A stretch of DNA of 64,000 nucleotides from Phycisphaerae bacterium (lineage in GTDB: Bacteria; Planctomycetota; Phycisphaerae; Phycisphaerales; SM1A02). This document shows positions 1 to 8,111 of this stretch, piece by piece. How positions within the stretch are numbered: the stretch's first letter is position 1; every line of letters starts with the position of its first letter. The notes below the pieces were generated by a model, which saw only the letters and a program-made list of their open reading frames with translations, did not search any database and had not been told where the DNA came from. The position numbers and the translations under genes are program-made. The stretch is taken from positions 16,043 to 80,042 of the forward strand of contig VGXO01000007.1 of NCBI GenBank assembly GCA_016873275.1. Reading direction: 5' to 3'.

Positions 1-1
1 C

Positions 2-310
2 ACCTGGTTCGACGCGGGTGGTCGCCTCGCGGCGTCGCTCACGAGCGACTCCGACGCCTCGCTCGCGCACGGGAGCGGGGTCTTCCTGACCATCAAGCCG
101 CAGGAGCGCTGGAACCTCGTCTATCCGATCTTCGGCAGCGTGGTCGAGGGACAGGCGTCGGTGGACATGCTCCGCGACGGCGACCGCCTGATCTCGGTGC
201 GGATCGAGGGCGATCCGGCGCCCCTGTGGGCGACGATGCCCGCGGAGGTCGCGGCGTGGCGGGCGGCGCTCGACCGGCTCGGGGCGGTCCCGCCGGTCGC
301 GCGGGAGTGA
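2..310 (+). CDS. Cyclophilin-type peptidyl-prolyl isomerase, C-terminal fragment
   Basis: Open reading frame entering from the left edge in frame 2 and ending at TGA 308-310; about 102 residues remain. The visible part matches the end of a cyclophilin fold: a 'GSGVFLTI' strand in the place of the usual GSQFFI, then 'YPIFGSVVEGQ...VDML' corresponding to the FG-V-V-G strand-helix that closes the cyclophilin barrel, and 'GDRLISVRIEG' as the last strand. About 30 residues follow, rich in Ala and Trp, beyond the usual end of the family. The N-terminal part with the catalytic Arg lies outside the window, so activity cannot be judged. It converges with the LON-domain gene on the other strand with a 31-bp gap. 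Family call is from sequence pattern only. Confidence 0.6.
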   Translation, partial: TWFDAGGRLAASLTSDSDASLAHGSGVFLTIKPQERWNLVYPIFGSVVEGQASVDMLRDGDRLISVRIEGDPAPLWATMPAEVAAWRAALDRLGAVPPVARE

Positions 311-341
311 TCGCCGCCGTCGCGCCGTCCCGCCGCGATCA

Positions 342-1064
342 TCAGTTCCAGCTCATGCCCTTCGGCCAGTCCTTCCACGCCTGCTTGTCGGCGAGGGCGA
401 CGAGGCGGTCGAGCTGCTCGAGCTCGCCGGTGAGGAGCCGCGCCCGGCGGCGGGCGTCGGACTCCTCGAGGATCCGGTAGCGGACCTCGTCGTCGCGGAG
501 GAGCGCGAAGCTCACCAGCTCGACGAGGGCGTGCGTCGGCACGTCCTCGCGGGCGATCCACTGCCGCACCGCGTCGGCGCTCGCCATGCGGCGGAGGCGC
601 GGACCCTCGAGCAGGTGCCGGAGGCGTCGTCGGGTCTCGACGAGGCGGGGCATCGCGCGGGTCGACTCGAGCGGCACCATCTTCGCGAGGCGGTAGAGCC
701 GCCGACCCTCGGGCTCGATGATCTCGACGATCCGCGCCCGGCAGACTCCATGCAGCACGAGGTTGTGCCGACCGTCCGGAAGCCGCTCGTGCTGCACGAT
801 CTTGCCGACGCAGGCGGCAGGCCGAAGCGGCGGCTCGCCGATGGTCGCGCCCTCCCACTCGGGACCCGCGTAGGTCGCCATCGCGATCGGCTTCGCCCGC
901 AGCACCGGACCGCCCGCGACCGGTCGCAGGCAGTCCTCGACCATCTGCCGGTAGCGCGCCTCGAAGACGTGCAGTCCCTGCGGCGCGTGCGGCAGCAGCA
1001 CCGATCCCGCGAGGGGGAAGAGCGCGATCGGCTCGTTGAAGTCGATGGAGATCGTCTCCGCCAC
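342..1064 (-). CDS. LON substrate-binding-domain protein (stand-alone)
   Basis: 240 residues from a GTG start. Residues about 10-200 match the N-terminal substrate-binding domain of Lon proteases: 'IALFPLAGSVLLPHAPQGLHVFE' with the F-P-L...P strand signature, then 'RYRQMVEDCL' and 'CVGKIVQHERLPDGR'. There is no AAA+ ATPase or Ser-Lys protease domain, and the gene is complete, so this is one of the free-standing LON-domain proteins whose role is poorly known; a substrate-recognition or adaptor job is an inference. The GTG start is supported by a TACCAT hexamer 6 nt upstream (complement of 1071-1076) and by the conserved domain beginning about ten residues in. It lies 85 bp downstream of the LptD-like gene on the same strand but seems to have its own promoter. 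Confidence 0.8.
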   Translation of the reverse strand: MAETISIDFNEPIALFPLAGSVLLPHAPQGLHVFEARYRQMVEDCLRPVAGGPVLRAKPIAMATYAGPEWEGATIGEPPLRPAACVGKIVQHERLPDGRHNLVLHGVCRARIVEIIEPEGRRLYRLAKMVPLESTRAMPRLVETRRRLRHLLEGPRLRRMASADAVRQWIAREDVPTHALVELVSFALLRDDEVRYRILEESDARRRARLLTGELEQLDRLVALADKQAWKDWPKGMSWN

Positions 1065-1070
1065 GCCGCG

Positions 1071-1076
1071 ATGGTA
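1071..1076 (-). promoter_or_regulatory. -10-like TACCAT, 6 nt before the LON-domain GTG start
   Basis: Hexamer TACCAT read on the minus strand, 6 nt before the start codon, with no Shine-Dalgarno between; suggests a leaderless transcript. Confidence 0.4.
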
Positions 1077-1149
1077 GGGCGCGGAGGGGCGCGGTCGGGC
1101 ACGCGTCCATCGGTCGGCGAGGTCGAGGCGCCGCTGCGTCGATCGGACC

Positions 1150-4100
1150 CTACTGCCCGAAGCCGGCGACGCCGCCCGAGGGGGCGGTGACGCCGGGGAT
1201 CGAGAACAGGACCGACACCGCGACCTGGTCGAGGATCAGGTCGTAGCCCCCGGTGAGGGCGAGGTTGAAGTCGGGGAAGCTCCGCTCGAGCGTGCCGGTG
1301 ACCGCGCGGAACTCGCCCTCGCGGAGGTCGTACTGCGGGCTGAACGTCGCGCGGTAGCGGCGGTTGATCTGGTAGCCGAGCCCGCCCTGCAGCAGCTCCG
1401 TCTGGTCCGGCGCGAGGTAGCGGTACTCGAGGAAGGTCTGCACCTGCGGCGAGTGCTGCATCGAGAACCCGACCGAGCCGAGGGCGAGGTTCTCGAGGAA
1501 GCCGCTCGTCGTGATGAGGGCGCGGTCCTCGAGCATGTAGATCGCCTTGCCCGCGAGGGTGAAGGTGTCGCTGACCTCCCAGGTCGAGGAGCCGTAGAGG
1601 TGGCTGCCCCACTGGGAGAGCTCGGGCCGCCACGCGAAGAAGCGGGGGATCGGCGATTGGGCGTACCGCTGCAGCGTCTGCGGCGAGGTCGTGTCCGGCT
1701 GGAAGTCGTCGCTCGAGGGATTCAGCGACGCGCCGACGTCGAGGGTGAGGAAGTCGACGCTCCGCCACGCGCCGGCGCCGCCCCGCTGGGTCTGCCAGCG
1801 CTGGCGGACGCCGAAGGCGACCGCGGCGGCGCCGGTCGCGCCCTCGATCGTCTGGTCGTAGACCGGCAGCGGGCTGTCGGCGAGCGAGTCGTAGCCGTAC
1901 CAGACCGTCGCGTAGGGCTCGATGGTGTGCCGCACCCGGTTGAGGTCGAAGAGGCGGCTCCGCATCGAGTCCTCGATGCGGCTGAAGGTGATGCTGAAGC
2001 GGCTGCCGCCGCCGCCGAGGAAGCGGACGCTGTTCGACTCGGGGGAGTACTCGCGGAGGAACTCGCCGCCCGCGTAGCCGGCGAGGGTCACCGACGCGAA
2101 GGGGGTGATCTTGAGCGGACCCCACGCGAGCGGCACGGCGAGCTCCTGCCGGCTGTCGAAGCGCATCAGGGTGTCCTGGCTGTAGCCGGACTGCGCGTAG
2201 AGCTCCTGCACCGCGACGTTCGGGTTCGAGACGCCGAAGGTCTGCGCCTGCACGCCGAGGGTCTGGGCGGTGCCGGAGGTCACCTGCAGGCGCATGTAGT
2301 CGTAGCGGTACTCGCTCGTCCAGCTCAGCGAGTCGCCGAAGAGCGAGTCGCCGACCCGCTTGTAGGCGACGCTCGGGAAGCGGTAGACGGTGTAGCCGCG
2401 GCTCGCGATGAGCCACGAGTTCGAGAGGAAGTCGTTGAGGTCGTACTTGAGGGCGAGGTCGAGGAGCGTGTTCTCCGAGGAGTAGGTCAGCCCCATCGAG
2501 GTCTCGTACTCGCGGCGCATCTCGTAGTCGAGGCGGCGCCAGGTGGTCACGAAGCTCTCGTCGGAGATCCAGTTCGCCTGCCCGCGGAGCGTGAACTCCT
2601 CGGAGAGCGTGGTGATGAAGTCCGCGTCGGCGATGCCCCGCCCGCCCGCGTCGGTGTCCTGGATGATGCCGGCATCGGTGATGTCCTGTCCCGCCGAGCT
2701 GTAGAGACCGTAGAGGTCGAGCCCCGCGAGGCTCGTCTGGTCCTGCCAGCGGAGCTTGGTGCCGAGTCCCGGACCGCGCTCGGTGAAGCCGTCGATCTCG
2801 AGGTCGGCGGCGAGCTCCTCCGGCGCCTCCACGCCGAGGAGCGCGATGAGGTCCCAGCGGGTCTCGATCTCGACGCCGCGGAACTCCTCGTAGCCGACGG
2901 TGGTCGACTTGAGCGGGATCTTCTCGGGCGATCCGGTGAAGGATGGCCAATAGAAGAAGGGGGTCTCCTCCGAGCGGAGCACCGCGTGCTCGCCCTCGAC
3001 GTAGGGTCCGTCCGGACGCTCGGTGATGGTGAGGTCGCGCATGCCGAGCGAGAGGTGCGGCGTGAAGAACTCGCTCGTCGAGACGACCGCCTCGGACGCC
3101 TTCCACTGGTCGGCGGCGACCTGCCGCATCTCCTTCGCCCGCGCGTAGACGGTCAGCTCCTCCCGCAGCCGCACGTAGGTCCGCAGCACCGCGTCCACCG
3201 CCAGCGCCTGGTTGTTGGGCAGGTCGTAGTAGACCTTGTCGGCACGGAGGGTGATCACGCCGTCCGTCGCGACGACGCCGCCCTCGAGGTAGATGCCGAT
3301 CACGCTCGAGACGTCGACCGCGGCGGCGCCTCCGCGGAGCGACTCCATCGCGCCCTCGGCGGTGAAGATCACGCCGCGCTCGGCGGAGAGCTCGAGGCGG
3401 CGGGCGTCCGCGAGGTCGCCCGCGACGTAGTCGACCGTCACCCCGCGCTCCGCGATGATCGCGCTCGAGTCGGGATCGATCGTCGTCGCCCCCGCGGTGA
3501 AGCTCACCACGCCGCCCGGTCGGAAGATCGGCACGTTCTCGAGGTCCGGTCGCGGCAGGAGGATCGAGGTCGGAAGCTCGGGGAAGACCTGCGCGGTGGT
3601 CGGCGCCGGACCGCCGGGGACGAGCGCCACCTCCTGCGGCTTGGGCGAGTCGATCGCCGGTCGACCGGTCAGCGGCGGCGGCGAGGCGAGCAGGCGCCGG
3701 AGGTACTCGGCGAGGCGGCGCTCGCCCGCGGAGAGGAGCGGCGAGGTCGGCGCCGCGGCGCGCTCGATCGACGCGACCTCGAGGGTCGTCGCGCCGGTGG
3801 TGCTGCCGGTGACGAGGAGGTCGGTGCCGCCCACCACGAGACCCGCCCGCTGGGTCGGCTCGCGGACCTCCGAGAAGTAGATCGCGAACTGGGTGATGAC
3901 GCCCTTCGCCGAGGGCATCCGGTTGATCCAGACCACGGCGCCATCGGAGCGGAAGCGGTAGCTGCCGACCTGGATGACCACGTCGTCCTGAAGGACCAGC
4001 CGCTGGGTGTCGTCGACCCGCCACGCGAAGGCGCTGCTCGACTTGAGCGAGAGCGGATCGGCGAGGGGCTCGATCGGCAGCACGAAGCCGCCGAGGCTCT

Positions 4101-4299
4101 GACCCGCGATCGGGGCGCGGAGGGTGCCGGTGGTCGTGGCGGGACCGGGCGCTGCCGCGGCGGGCGGCGCCGCGGCGGGAGTCGATGGCGGCGGCTCGGC
4201 GGGCGCCTGCGCGGGCGCCTGCGCCGGCGCCCGCGCCACCAGCGCCGCGAGCGCGACGAGGGCGGCGATCCCGGTCCGTCGGGGCGCAGGGGTCCTCAC
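1150..4299 (-). CDS. lptD: LptD/OstA-like outer-membrane LPS-assembly protein
   Basis: 1,049 residues from a GTG start. A signal peptide covers about residues 1-26 (basic start, then 'GIAALVALAALVARAPA'), followed by a Pro/Ala-rich linker to about 60. Residues about 90-420 show OstA-like periplasmic beta repeats (for example 'ADKVYYDLPNNQALAVDAVL' and 'TPFFYWPSFTGSPEKIPLKS', the latter like the conserved P-F-F-Y-x-P segment of LptD). The remaining 550 residues are alternating amphipathic strands rich in Tyr, Trp and Gly, as in a large beta-barrel. In the known family this protein inserts lipopolysaccharide into the outer leaflet with LptE. No LptA, LptE or transporter genes are adjacent. The final residue is not Phe, unlike many barrels. 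The GTG is chosen because a signal peptide starts there and a TATCTT box sits 7 nt upstream; longer open frame upstream overlaps the UbiA-type gene and is not used. Confidence 0.75.
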   Translation of the reverse strand: MRTPAPRRTGIAALVALAALVARAPAQAPAQAPAEPPPSTPAAAPPAAAAPGPATTTGTLRAPIAGQSLGGFVLPIEPLADPLSLKSSSAFAWRVDDTQRLVLQDDVVIQVGSYRFRSDGAVVWINRMPSAKGVITQFAIYFSEVREPTQRAGLVVGGTDLLVTGSTTGATTLEVASIERAAAPTSPLLSAGERRLAEYLRRLLASPPPLTGRPAIDSPKPQEVALVPGGPAPTTAQVFPELPTSILLPRPDLENVPIFRPGGVVSFTAGATTIDPDSSAIIAERGVTVDYVAGDLADARRLELSAERGVIFTAEGAMESLRGGAAAVDVSSVIGIYLEGGVVATDGVITLRADKVYYDLPNNQALAVDAVLRTYVRLREELTVYARAKEMRQVAADQWKASEAVVSTSEFFTPHLSLGMRDLTITERPDGPYVEGEHAVLRSEETPFFYWPSFTGSPEKIPLKSTTVGYEEFRGVEIETRWDLIALLGVEAPEELAADLEIDGFTERGPGLGTKLRWQDQTSLAGLDLYGLYSSAGQDITDAGIIQDTDAGGRGIADADFITTLSEEFTLRGQANWISDESFVTTWRRLDYEMRREYETSMGLTYSSENTLLDLALKYDLNDFLSNSWLIASRGYTVYRFPSVAYKRVGDSLFGDSLSWTSEYRYDYMRLQVTSGTAQTLGVQAQTFGVSNPNVAVQELYAQSGYSQDTLMRFDSRQELAVPLAWGPLKITPFASVTLAGYAGGEFLREYSPESNSVRFLGGGGSRFSITFSRIEDSMRSRLFDLNRVRHTIEPYATVWYGYDSLADSPLPVYDQTIEGATGAAAVAFGVRQRWQTQRGGAGAWRSVDFLTLDVGASLNPSSDDFQPDTTSPQTLQRYAQSPIPRFFAWRPELSQWGSHLYGSSTWEVSDTFTLAGKAIYMLEDRALITTSGFLENLALGSVGFSMQHSPQVQTFLEYRYLAPDQTELLQGGLGYQINRRYRATFSPQYDLREGEFRAVTGTLERSFPDFNLALTGGYDLILDQVAVSVLFSIPGVTAPSGGVAGFGQ

Positions 4300-4306
4300 G
4301 CGGGGG

Positions 4307-4312
4307 AAGATA
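4307..4312 (-). promoter_or_regulatory. -10-like TATCTT, 7 nt before the lptD-like GTG start
   Basis: Lies in the 26-bp gap between the UbiA-type gene and the lptD-like gene, so the latter may be transcribed independently although the two are closely spaced. Confidence 0.4.
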
Positions 4313-4325
4313 CCCGCGGCGCGAC

Positions 4326-5300
4326 TCAGCGCCGGTAGACGATCGGTCGGTTCGCGAGCGCGGTCACCTCGCGGACGACGACCATGCTCGTCACGCCGAG
4401 GAGCGCGAACGCCGCGATGCCGAGCGCCTCGCGGGGACGGTTGATCGCGAGCATCCACGCGACCGCGTAGATGCACGGCCAGAGGCTTCCATAGCGGCGG
4501 AGCTTCTCCGCCGCGGCGGCGCGGTCGAGCCCCGCGGTCTTCCGGCGGGCGATCCAGAGGAAGCCGACCACCGCGAGCACCGGCCACGCCATGCCCCCGC
4601 TCGTGAGGCTCTCCGGCCAGAAGCCGCCGGAGTCCGACTGCCACCATCCCGCGAGGAGGATCGCCGCCGACCACGCCACCCACCCCGCGGCGAGGGCGGC
4701 GCCCGCCCGCGGCGTGAGCAGCGGTCGCTTCTCCTCGAGCAGGTAGATCGCCGTCGCGACCGCGGTCGCGTGGGTCATCGAGAGCCAGACCGGCAGCATG
4801 AAGGTGAGCTGATGGTTCGGGATCAGCATGTGCACCGCGTGCACGAGCCCGATCACGATGAGCCCGACCGCCGGCACGTGCTTGCCCGCGGCGTCGTAGA
4901 AGAGGATCCCCGCCGCGACGAGCGCGGTGAGCACGATGCCCGCGGTGCCGAACGCCGCGGAGGTGACCATCGCGACGAGGAGCGCCCCGAGCGTCAGCAC
5001 CGCCGCCTGCCCGACGCGGACGCGCCCCGCGGGGATCGGTCGCTGCGGGCTGAACGCGCTGTCGTGGCGGGCGTCGAGCAGGTCGTTGAGGGCGCCGCCG
5101 AAGGAGAAGAGCCCGACCGCGACGACCGCGCCGACCGCGAGGGCTCCCGCGAGCGGCAGCTCCGACGCGGGGAGGTAGACGTACTCCGGCTGCGTGCGGG
5201 TGAGGAGGATCACCAGCCACATGTCCGCGACCGCGCCGAACGCCATGGTGAGGCGGGTGAGCTGGATCGCGGTCAGCACGCGGAGCAGGAACCGCTTCAC
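4326..5300 (-). CDS. UbiA-family prenyltransferase
   Basis: 324 residues from a GTG start; integral membrane protein with about eight hydrophobic helices. The first aspartate motif is clear: 'LNDLLDARHDS' (N72, D73, D76, D80), the N-D-x-x-D-x-x-x-D that binds Mg-diphosphate in UbiA enzymes, followed by 'RPIPAGRV', also typical. The second motif region is 'FYDAAGK', weaker than the usual D-x-x-x-D. Family members attach polyprenyl groups to aromatic acceptors (ubiquinone, menaquinone, haem O, tocopherol) or make archaeal-type lipids; the substrate cannot be told here because no quinone or haem genes are adjacent. The GTG start gives the usual short N-terminal helix ('TAIQLTRLTMAFGAVADMW') and has a TAGCAT box 7 nt upstream. 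Divergent from ribH. Confidence 0.8.
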   Translation of the reverse strand: MKRFLLRVLTAIQLTRLTMAFGAVADMWLVILLTRTQPEYVYLPASELPLAGALAVGAVVAVGLFSFGGALNDLLDARHDSAFSPQRPIPAGRVRVGQAAVLTLGALLVAMVTSAAFGTAGIVLTALVAAGILFYDAAGKHVPAVGLIVIGLVHAVHMLIPNHQLTFMLPVWLSMTHATAVATAIYLLEEKRPLLTPRAGAALAAGWVAWSAAILLAGWWQSDSGGFWPESLTSGGMAWPVLAVVGFLWIARRKTAGLDRAAAAEKLRRYGSLWPCIYAVAWMLAINRPREALGIAAFALLGVTSMVVVREVTALANRPIVYRR

Positions 5301-5307
5301 GCCGCCG

Positions 5308-5313
5308 ATGCTA
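5308..5313 (-). promoter_or_regulatory. -10-like TAGCAT, 7 nt before the UbiA-type GTG start
   Basis: Minus-strand TAGCAT in the 97-bp divergent region shared with ribH; supports the GTG rather than the internal ATG 18 codons later. Confidence 0.4.
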
Positions 5314-5350
5314 CCGACGCGCGACCATTGCCCCGGTCGGGACGCCGCCG

Positions 5351-5356
5351 TAGCAT
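5351..5356 (+). promoter_or_regulatory. Candidate -10 TAGCAT of the ribH-nusB-ftsY operon
   Basis: TAGCAT 41 nt before the ribH ATG, in the divergent region with the UbiA-type gene. Unlike most starts here this would leave a leader of about 35 nt. Confidence 0.35.
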
Positions 5357-5397
5357 CGCCCTTCGCCCGCGCGCCGGGCGTCCTCGACGGAGCCACG

Positions 5398-5913
5398 ATG
5401 CGAAGCGACCACGACGTCCCCGACGCCGCCCGCCCGGTCCCCGACGCCAAGGGGCTCGTGGTGGCGGTCGTCACGAGCCGCTATCACCACGAGGTGACCT
5501 CGGCGCTTCGGGAGGGCGCCGAGCAGGCGTTCGTCGACGCGGGCGGAGACCGCGGGTCGCTCCTCTCGGTCGAGGCGCCGGGCTCCGTCGAGCTCGTGTC
5601 GATCTCCTCGGCGCTTGCCCGTCGCCACGACGTGGACGCGGTCGTCGCGCTCGGCTGCATCGTGACCGGCGAGACGCGGCACGACCGCTACATCGCCGAG
5701 GCGGTGGCGAACGCCCTCGCGATGCTCGCGGCGGACCTCGCGAAGCCGGTCGCGTTCGGGGTGCTCACCGTCGCGAGCATGAAGCAGGCCCGCGACCGCG
5801 CCGGAGGTCGGCGGGGGAACAAGGGCGTCGAGGCGATGGAGGCGGCGGTGCTTGCCGCCGCGGCGATCCGCGGGGCGTCGAGGCTCCGGGCGTCGTCGGC
5901 GGGAGGTCGCTGA
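5398..5913 (+). CDS. ribH: 6,7-dimethyl-8-ribityllumazine synthase
   Basis: 171 residues. Condenses 5-amino-6-ribitylamino-uracil with 3,4-dihydroxy-2-butanone 4-phosphate, the penultimate step of riboflavin synthesis. The family pattern is present in order: 'GSVELVSISSALARR' (substrate loop, usual G-A/S-x-E-I/L-P region), 'DAVVALGCIVTGETRHDRYIA' with the catalytic His at 95, 'KPVAFGVLTV', and 'DRAGGRRGNKGVEAMEAAV' near the C-terminus. Length is typical (about 155-170). The ATG chosen gives a ten-residue charged N-terminus. The stop is followed one base later by nusB (ATG at 5915), so the two are co-transcribed; ribH-nusB linkage is common in bacteria. No other rib genes are in the window. 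Confidence 0.92.
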   Translation: MRSDHDVPDAARPVPDAKGLVVAVVTSRYHHEVTSALREGAEQAFVDAGGDRGSLLSVEAPGSVELVSISSALARRHDVDAVVALGCIVTGETRHDRYIAEAVANALAMLAADLAKPVAFGVLTVASMKQARDRAGGRRGNKGVEAMEAAVLAAAAIRGASRLRASSAGGR

Positions 5914-5914
5914 G

Positions 5915-6343
5915 ATGGCGATCAACCGCAACGCCCGCCATGCCGCGCTCGTGACCATGTACCAGCTCGACGTCGTGGCGGACCCCGACGAGGCGTCGCT
6001 CTCGGCGTCGGTCGAGGAGGCGCCGGGCTCGGCGGCGGACCACCGCCGCGGGCTCGAGGCGGGTCGCGCCGCCTTCGCCGTCCGCGACCGCGCCGACGCG
6101 GCGCTCGGACCGATCGCCGCGGAGTGGCCGCTCCACCGCCAGCCGGTCATGGACCGCAACATCCTCCGCCTCGCCTGGTGGGAGATGCAGGAGGCGGGCA
6201 CGCCGCCGGCGCTTGCGATCAACGAGGCGGTCGACCTCGCCAAGGAGTACGGCACCGACCGCAGCAGCGCGTTCGTGAACGGCGTGCTCGGGGCGTTCCT
6301 GCGCGGCGTCCGCGAGGCGGTGCCGGCGCCCGCGGAGGCGTGA
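5915..6343 (+). CDS. nusB: Transcription antitermination factor NusB
   Basis: 142 residues, usual family length. Begins 'NARHAALVTMYQLDV', matching the conserved R-x-x-A-x-x-x-L-Y-Q-x-D N-terminal RNA-binding helix, and ends with the hallmark 'DRNILRLAWWEMQ...TPPALAINEAVDLAKEYGT...SAFVNGVLGAFLR'. NusB binds boxA RNA with NusE (S10) in antitermination of rRNA operons. The middle section ('PDEASLSASVEEAPGSAADHRRG') is more acidic and Ala-rich than usual but keeps length. The stop codon TGA shares bases with the ftsY ATG (6341-6345), indicating translational coupling. Confidence 0.92.
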   Translation: MAINRNARHAALVTMYQLDVVADPDEASLSASVEEAPGSAADHRRGLEAGRAAFAVRDRADAALGPIAAEWPLHRQPVMDRNILRLAWWEMQEAGTPPALAINEAVDLAKEYGTDRSSAFVNGVLGAFLRGVREAVPAPAEA

Positions 6344-7272
6344 TGGGGATCCTGACCGCCGCCGCCGCCGCGATCCGCCGAGGGCTCGCCCGCACCGCGG
6401 AGGCGCTGGTCGGGCTCCGGGCGTTCCTCGCCGGACGCCGCATCGACGAGGCGCTCCTCGCCGAGGTGGAGAAGCGGCTCCTCGCCGCCGACGTCGGCGT
6501 GCGCACCACCCGCGAGATGGTCGCGTCGCTCCGCCGCGACTGGCTCGCGGGCAAGGTCTCGCGCGGCGAGGAGGTGGTGCCCTTCCTCAAGCAGGAGCTC
6601 CGCCGCCGCTGGGAGGGACTCGACTGCTCGCTCGCCCGCGCGACGACGAAGCCGACGGTGATCCTCGTCGTCGGCGTGAACGGCTCGGGGAAGACGACGA
6701 GCGTCGCGAAGATCGCCGCGAGCCTCAAGGCGGAGGGTCGCAGCGTGATGCTCGCCGCCGCCGACACCTTCCGCGCCGGCGCCGTCGCGCAGCTCGAGAT
6801 CTGGTCGCGCCGCCTCGGGGTCGACCTCGTCAAGGGCGCCGAGGGCGCCGATCCGGCGGCGGTCGTCTTCGACGCCGCGCAGGCGGCGGTCGCGCGGGGA
6901 GTCGACGTCCTGCTCGTCGACACCGCGGGCAGGCTCCACGTGCAGGAGACGCTGATGCGGCAGCTCACCAAGATCCGCGACGTCGTCGCGAGGCGGATCC
7001 CGGGCGCGCCGCACGAGGTGCTCCTCGTCCTCGACGCGACCGCCGGGCAGAACGCGATCCGCCAGGCGGAGGTCTTCACCAAGGCGGTGCAGGTGACCGG
7101 GATCTTCCTGAGCAAGCTCGACGGGACCGCCCGGGGCGGCGTGGTGATGGCGATCCGCGACGAGATGGGGCTGCCGGTCAAGCTCGTGGGGGTGGGGGAG
7201 CGACCGGAGGACGTCGAGCCGTTCGACCCGGAGACCTTCGTCGAGGGGATGTTCTCGGAGGATGCGTCCTGA
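6343..7272 (+). CDS. ftsY: Signal recognition particle receptor FtsY
   Basis: 309 residues, an SRP-type GTPase that docks ribosome-SRP complexes at the inner membrane. Short N-terminal segment (no long acidic A domain), then an N-domain four-helix bundle to about residue 95, then the GTPase: G1 'GVNGSGKTTS' at 111-120, 'AADTFRAGAVAQL' at 139-151, G3 'DTAGR' near 194, G4 'SKLDGTARGG' (the T-K-x-D equivalent), and the closing 'GVGERPEDVEPFDPETFVEGMF' typical of FtsY rather than Ffh. No methionine-rich M domain, which excludes Ffh. Last gene of the ribH-nusB-ftsY operon. Confidence 0.95.
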   Translation: MGILTAAAAAIRRGLARTAEALVGLRAFLAGRRIDEALLAEVEKRLLAADVGVRTTREMVASLRRDWLAGKVSRGEEVVPFLKQELRRRWEGLDCSLARATTKPTVILVVGVNGSGKTTSVAKIAASLKAEGRSVMLAAADTFRAGAVAQLEIWSRRLGVDLVKGAEGADPAAVVFDAAQAAVARGVDVLLVDTAGRLHVQETLMRQLTKIRDVVARRIPGAPHEVLLVLDATAGQNAIRQAEVFTKAVQVTGIFLSKLDGTARGGVVMAIRDEMGLPVKLVGVGERPEDVEPFDPETFVEGMFSEDAS

Positions 7273-7319
7273 CGGGAGGCGCGGGGCGTCCGGATTGGGG
7301 CGTTCCGCGGCGGGGGAGC

Positions 7320-7346
7320 GGAACCGCGGCACTCCCCGGCGGTTCC
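7320..7346. terminator. Possible terminator hairpin after ftsY
   Basis: Perfect 8-bp stem (GGAACCGC with GCGGTTCC) around an 11-nt loop, 48 bp after the ftsY stop. There is no T-run, so intrinsic termination is uncertain. Confidence 0.25.
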
Positions 7347-7352
7347 TACAGT
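7347..7352 (+). promoter_or_regulatory. -10-like TACAGT upstream of the pseudopilin gene
   Basis: TACAGT immediately after the hairpin, 85 nt before the preferred ATG (40 nt before the upstream alternative ATG at 7392). Position fits a promoter for the pseudopilin-membrane protein pair; no clear -35. Confidence 0.25.
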
Positions 7353-7436
7353 GTCGCCGCGTCGGAGATCCCCAACCCCCCGGCGACGCCGATGAGACGA
7401 GTGCCTCCGCCCGACGTCGCCGACGAAGCCCCCGCC

Positions 7437-8111
7437 ATGCCGATCCCGAGACGCCGCCGCGGCGGCTTCACCATCATCGAGACGCTCGTGACGATCGGGA
7501 TCATCGTCCTCCTCGCGGGGCTCCTCGTCCCGATGGTCGGGCGCATCCGCGACGAGTCGGTCTCGACCCAGTGCCTGAACAACCTGCGGCAGCTCGGACC
7601 GGCGATCGAGTCCTATCGGATCTCGAACAAGGACGTCCTGCCGATGGCGGACTTCCTTCCGGTCGCCACCGCGAACGGTCCGGAGGGCGGGCTGCCGGGA
7701 CTCCTCAAGGCGACGATCCCCCTCGACGACCCCGCGTGGCGCTGCCCCGCCGACTTCGACGAGGAGTCGCTCGTGACCGGCACGAGCTACTACTACATGC
7801 CGGGGCTCCTCCGCTACAGCCCGCAGGTGCAGGTCCCGGTGGCGCAGGCGCTGCTGCCGCTCGTCCTCGACGGGACGCTCTCGCAGTCGCAGATCGACCG
7901 CCAGCGGATCCAGCTCGAGGGTCGGCTCGTCACCCGCTTCTACGACGCGAGCAGCGACGCGCGGAAGTTCGCGCTGCTCTCCGACAGCCAGGACCGTCAT
8001 CCGGTCGGCGACCGCAACCCCCGCAACGGGCTCTTCCGCGACGGCAGCGTCGGGGCGATGCCGAAGCCGGAGGAGCTCGCCGAGTCGATCGGCAACGAGG
8101 TGGACCCGTGA
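7437..8111 (+). CDS. Type II secretion/type IV pilin-like pseudopilin
   Basis: 224 residues. A class III signal sequence opens the protein: ten-residue basic leader '[10 protein letters not shown]', then the prepilin peptidase site G/FTIIE with Glu at +5 and a 20-residue hydrophobic helix ('TLVTIGIIVLLAGLLVPMV'). This is the N-methylation pseudopilin signature. The rest resembles the planctomycete pilin-like family with a C-terminal display motif ('GLFRDGSVGAM', compare the H-G/D-G-x-V pattern of DUF1559-type proteins). An upstream in-frame ATG at 7392 would give a 25-residue leader; the nearer ATG is preferred because leaders are normally short. Its stop overlaps the next ATG by one base, so the two are coupled. 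No secretin or GspE gene is nearby, so the target machine is unknown. Confidence 0.7.
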   Translation: MPIPRRRRGGFTIIETLVTIGIIVLLAGLLVPMVGRIRDESVSTQCLNNLRQLGPAIESYRISNKDVLPMADFLPVATANGPEGGLPGLLKATIPLDDPAWRCPADFDEESLVTGTSYYYMPGLLRYSPQVQVPVAQALLPLVLDGTLSQSQIDRQRIQLEGRLVTRFYDASSDARKFALLSDSQDRHPVGDRNPRNGLFRDGSVGAMPKPEELAESIGNEVDP